Position numbers and translations under genes: made by a program | Source: DASQFU01 sp035632955 | GTDB lineage: Bacteria > Eisenbacteria > RBG-16-71-46 | Direction of reading: 5' to 3' | DNA: 9,015 nucleotides | NCBI GenBank assembly: GCA_035632955.1 | Contig: DASQFU010000109.1 | Location: forward strand, 1 to 9,015 | Part shown: positions 7,201 through 9,015 of the stretch, one piece after another | How positions within the stretch are numbered: position 1 is the first letter of the stretch | Layout: every line of letters begins with the position of its first letter | Notes under the pieces: generated by a model | What the model was told of the DNA's origin: nothing | Database searches by the model: none | The model's input: only the letters and a program-made list of their open reading frames with translations

Positions 7201-8796
7201 TCACCGCACCCGAATCATCCGCCGTACCAAGCGCACACCATCCGCCTCGAGCACGCCCCAGTAGAGGCCTGCCGCGCGTGAGGCGCTCGGCGTCCACGTG
7301 AACGCAAACCGCCCGGGGCCGAGCGGTCCATCGTGCAGGGTCGCAACCGTGCGCCCTGCGAGATCGAACACGCCGAGACGCGCGTAGGTCGGGCGCGGCA
7401 GCTCGACCGCCATCGAAAACGCACTTCGGGACGGATTCGGCGCCGGAGCTGCGAGGCTTACGGCCGCCGGGCCCGCTGATGGGTCGATGCCGGTGGGCGC
7501 GGAGGGGTCGGTGAAGACATAGACGCGACCGCTGCCCGCGTGATCGGGAGCGCCGATGAGGAACTGCGCCCGAGTGTACACGGGATCGATCCGACCCGCG
7601 TTAGAGATGGCATGGCCGAAGCCGTCACCCGGCGCCTCGGCTAGCAAGGTGGACACGGGTGATGCAAAGGGATCCAGCGGCCCCGTGTAGATGCGCACCG
7701 CTCCTGATTCAGTGATCGCCAAGTCTGGAAGCCAGCTCCCGGTCACGTCGGTCATGAGACGAACCGTCGAGCCAAGCTCCGCTTGAGCCGACTCTCCGTC
7801 AAAGGTGAAGGGAGACATGTCGGCGTACACCCATGAGCTTCCGGCGTCGCTGTTGTCTTCGGGATCCGCGCCTGGCGCACCGATCACATAGTCGTCGGTG
7901 GGCTCGAAGAAGTTGGAGTTGATGTCGTGGCCGCCGGTGAGCGACTGACCAAGCCGCGCACCTGCTGCGCCCGTCTGCGAGTGAACGGGCAGTGTGTCAT
8001 TCGGGGCGTTGTACTCGTACAAGGCGAACCTTCCCGAGCTCGTTCCATTTCCCGCAGCCTCAGGCGCTCCGACTAGAAATGCCGGTGGCCCGATGACGCC
8101 GCAACAATGCCCTCGGTATGCGAGCGCGTAGCCAAACTTCTCGCCGGCTGCCTCACCATGAAGTACGAACAGTCTCGTCGCCGGTGGGTCGCCTACTGAC
8201 AACCCATGTACTTCCCCCGCGCCCGAGCCGGCCTCGGGTGCTCCGACCAGGAACCTCAGATGATCCGGAGAGGAAAAACCGATTCCCTCGACCGACCAGC
8301 CGAAGCGCCCGTTCACGGTCGTGCCCGGCACGCTCGCCAGCGCGCGTGCGCCCAACGGGCTGCCGCCGTAGGCGACCACGATACGACCCGTCAGCGTGGC
8401 CGGGGTCCCTGTACTCCCCGGCGCGCCGATGACGAGATCAGGCCTCGAGTCGGCATCCACGTTCGACACCGCAAGCGCGTGGCCAAGACGCTCACCGGGA
8501 GCACCGGTGATCACCCAATCCGGCTCGTCGTCGAGCGGGTGGCCTCCGCGGTAGACGAACACGCGTCCGGCGTCATCGCCACCGGCGTCGTCGCCAGGAG
8601 CACCGATCGCGAAGTCGGCAATGCCGTCGCCGTCCATGTCTCCGACGACGACGCAGGCGTACCCGAACTCACCTTCGGATACGAGGCCATCGAACGTACG
8701 CACTACCGCGAAGGAGGCCGACGCCGGCGTCGGAACGACCGTCGCAAGGAGGACGCTCAGGGTCGCAGGGGGCGGGAGGATCATGAGCCAACGCAT
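7201..8796 (-). CDS. Secreted FG-GAP (integrin-alpha-like) seven-bladed beta-propeller protein with FlgD/T9SS-type tail
   Basis: A 531-residue exported protein, probably surface-bound or released, that may bind a ligand or another surface protein; no enzyme motif is visible. A signal peptide covers about residues 1-28 (hydrophobic core LSVLLATVV, cleavage after an ASA-like site). Seven FG-GAP repeats follow: FG/LG pairs at 44, 104, 165, 221, 282, 341 and 393, and GAP motifs at 65, 124, 185, 243, 306 and 415, with blade six degenerate (ITE instead of GAP). Blade one has a calcium-binding loop, DMDGDGIAD (53-61); blade two has a weaker one, NVDADSRPD. Cys231-Cys232 are adjacent. The last 82 residues (450-531) are the FlgD-Ig-like / T9SS-type domain: APAPNP, GVFDLAGR, GRFAFTW and AGLYWGVL, ending in basic residues. 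The start at 8796 is fixed by a perfect GGAGG six bases upstream. Codon use is less GC-rich than in the neighbours. Fold assignment is sure; the role is not. Confidence 0.9.
   Translation of the reverse strand: MRWLMILPPPATLSVLLATVVPTPASASFAVVRTFDGLVSEGEFGYACVVVGDMDGDGIADFAIGAPGDDAGGDDAGRVFVYRGGHPLDDEPDWVITGAPGERLGHALAVSNVDADSRPDLVIGAPGSTGTPATLTGRIVVAYGGSPLGARALASVPGTTVNGRFGWSVEGIGFSSPDHLRFLVGAPEAGSGAGEVHGLSVGDPPATRLFVLHGEAAGEKFGYALAYRGHCCGVIGPPAFLVGAPEAAGNGTSSGRFALYEYNAPNDTLPVHSQTGAAGARLGQSLTGGHDINSNFFEPTDDYVIGAPGADPEDNSDAGSSWVYADMSPFTFDGESAQAELGSTVRLMTDVTGSWLPDLAITESGAVRIYTGPLDPFASPVSTLLAEAPGDGFGHAISNAGRIDPVYTRAQFLIGAPDHAGSGRVYVFTDPSAPTGIDPSAGPAAVSLAAPAPNPSRSAFSMAVELPRPTYARLGVFDLAGRTVATLHDGPLGPGRFAFTWTPSASRAAGLYWGVLEADGVRLVRRMIRVR
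7507..8673 (-). repeat. Seven FG-GAP protein repeats (about 58-residue period)
   Basis: The coding segment for residues 42-430 consists of seven repeats, each starting with G-x-(F/L)-G and ending with (I/V)GAP and a short Y/V-rich strand. Spacings between successive FG/LG pairs are 60, 61, 56, 61, 59 and 52 residues. Repeat six has lost GAP. Seven copies are what a closed propeller needs. The DNA copies have diverged, so these are protein-level rather than recent DNA duplications. Confidence 0.85.
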
Positions 8797-8907
8797 GTCG
8801 AGCCTCCGGATGAGGGCGACGGAATTGCATCAGCGACGCGCATGAGTTTATCACGCGCTATCGTAGGTGGCGCGATTCCGCATCGAGCGAAGGGACACGC
8901 TGATGCT
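8797..8907. other. Divergent intergenic region, likely promoters for both flanking genes
   Basis: The 111 bases separate the propeller gene (left, minus strand) from the partial gene (right, plus strand). A comparatively AT-rich patch at 8842-8866 reads GATAAACT on the minus strand and TTTATC on the plus strand, either of which could be a -10 region; TTGCAT at 8825-8830 lies 16 bases before TTTATC. None of these is a strong match, so promoter positions are tentative. Confidence 0.35.
8803..8807 (-). promoter_or_regulatory. Ribosome binding site for the FG-GAP protein
   Basis: GGAGG on the minus strand, 6 bases before the ATG at 8796: ideal sequence and spacing. It selects this start over the in-frame ATG four codons later. 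Confidence 0.75.
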
Positions 8908-9015
8908 ATGATCGGCACCATGTCGAAGACACGCGTCGTTGCAGCACGATACGGGAAGGACTCGCCGGCCCGTCGCCTGCTCGAAGCCGAACGGCTGTTC
9001 CGGGACTTCGCAGAG
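8908..9015 (+). CDS. Unidentified protein, N-terminal fragment (3' partial)
   Basis: An open frame starts at ATG 8908 and runs without a stop to the window edge, giving 36 residues. A second in-frame ATG at 8920 would give MSKTRVVAARYGKD as the start. The peptide is basic and then amphipathic (RRLLEAERLFRDF), with no signal peptide, as in a cytoplasmic protein. No strong ribosome binding site is placed for either ATG; AGGGA at 8891-8895 is 12 bases before the first. The product is not recognised. The frame is too short to be certain, but codon use is strongly GC-biased in third position and the position opposite a divergent gene is reasonable. Confidence 0.45.
   Translation, partial: MIGTMSKTRVVAARYGKDSPARRLLEAERLFRDFAE

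Noticed and set aside
5769..7301. 510-codon plus-strand open frame overlapping the debranching gene
   Set aside because: Out of phase with the motif-bearing debranching frame; Arg/Pro/Ala-rich without domains; it also runs into the convergent gene.
1..9015. CRISPR array, tRNA/rRNA, transposase, phage or toxin-antitoxin genes
   Set aside because: Looked for on both strands; no regular short DNA repeats, cloverleaf-like segments, terminal inverted repeats or recognisable proteins of these kinds were found.

Overview
The window is a 9 kb piece of a GC-rich bacterial chromosome (contig-like, with a partial gene at each edge). Two secreted proteins end in the beta-rich FlgD-Ig-like / T9SS-type C-terminal domain (PNP motif, D-x-x-GR, GxxxxxW, AGLY), and one of them is an FG-GAP beta-propeller. 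That combination in a GC-rich genome, next to a glycan-debranching gene, is typical of uncultured lineages such as Candidatus Eisenbacteria and relatives. This placement is an inference from protein style, not from a marker gene.

Layout. 1-735 (+): C-terminal part of a secreted protein with the FlgD-like tail. 736-975: a 240-base gap with a strong 12-bp hairpin, an imperfect direct repeat and a second short hairpin. 976-3828 (+): a 950-residue membrane-anchored bifunctional penicillin-binding protein whose transpeptidase motifs are intact but whose GT51 glycosyltransferase motifs are unusual. 3935 (or 3887)-4990 (+): a GT4-family glycosyltransferase. 4984-7173 (+): an amylo-alpha-1,6-glucosidase / glycogen-debranching-type enzyme that overlaps the glycosyltransferase by 7 bases. 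7201-8796 (-): a secreted seven-bladed FG-GAP propeller protein, convergent with the debranching gene. 8908-9015 (+): the first 36 codons of an unidentified gene, divergent from the propeller gene.

The glycosyltransferase and debranching enzyme are almost certainly translated together and probably act on the same cytoplasmic alpha-glucan or oligosaccharide. The penicillin-binding protein lies 106 bases upstream (58 if the earlier start is used) on the same strand and could share a transcript, but no functional link is evident beyond general carbohydrate/cell-envelope metabolism. The two secreted proteins flank this block and may be exported to the cell surface by a shared C-terminal-domain-dependent route.

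No RNA genes, CRISPR arrays, insertion sequences, phage genes or defence systems were seen. I do not see a clearly new system. The most interesting items are the altered GT51 catalytic motif in an otherwise complete penicillin-binding protein, the coupled GT4/debranching pair, and the regular seven-repeat propeller with relaxed codon usage.
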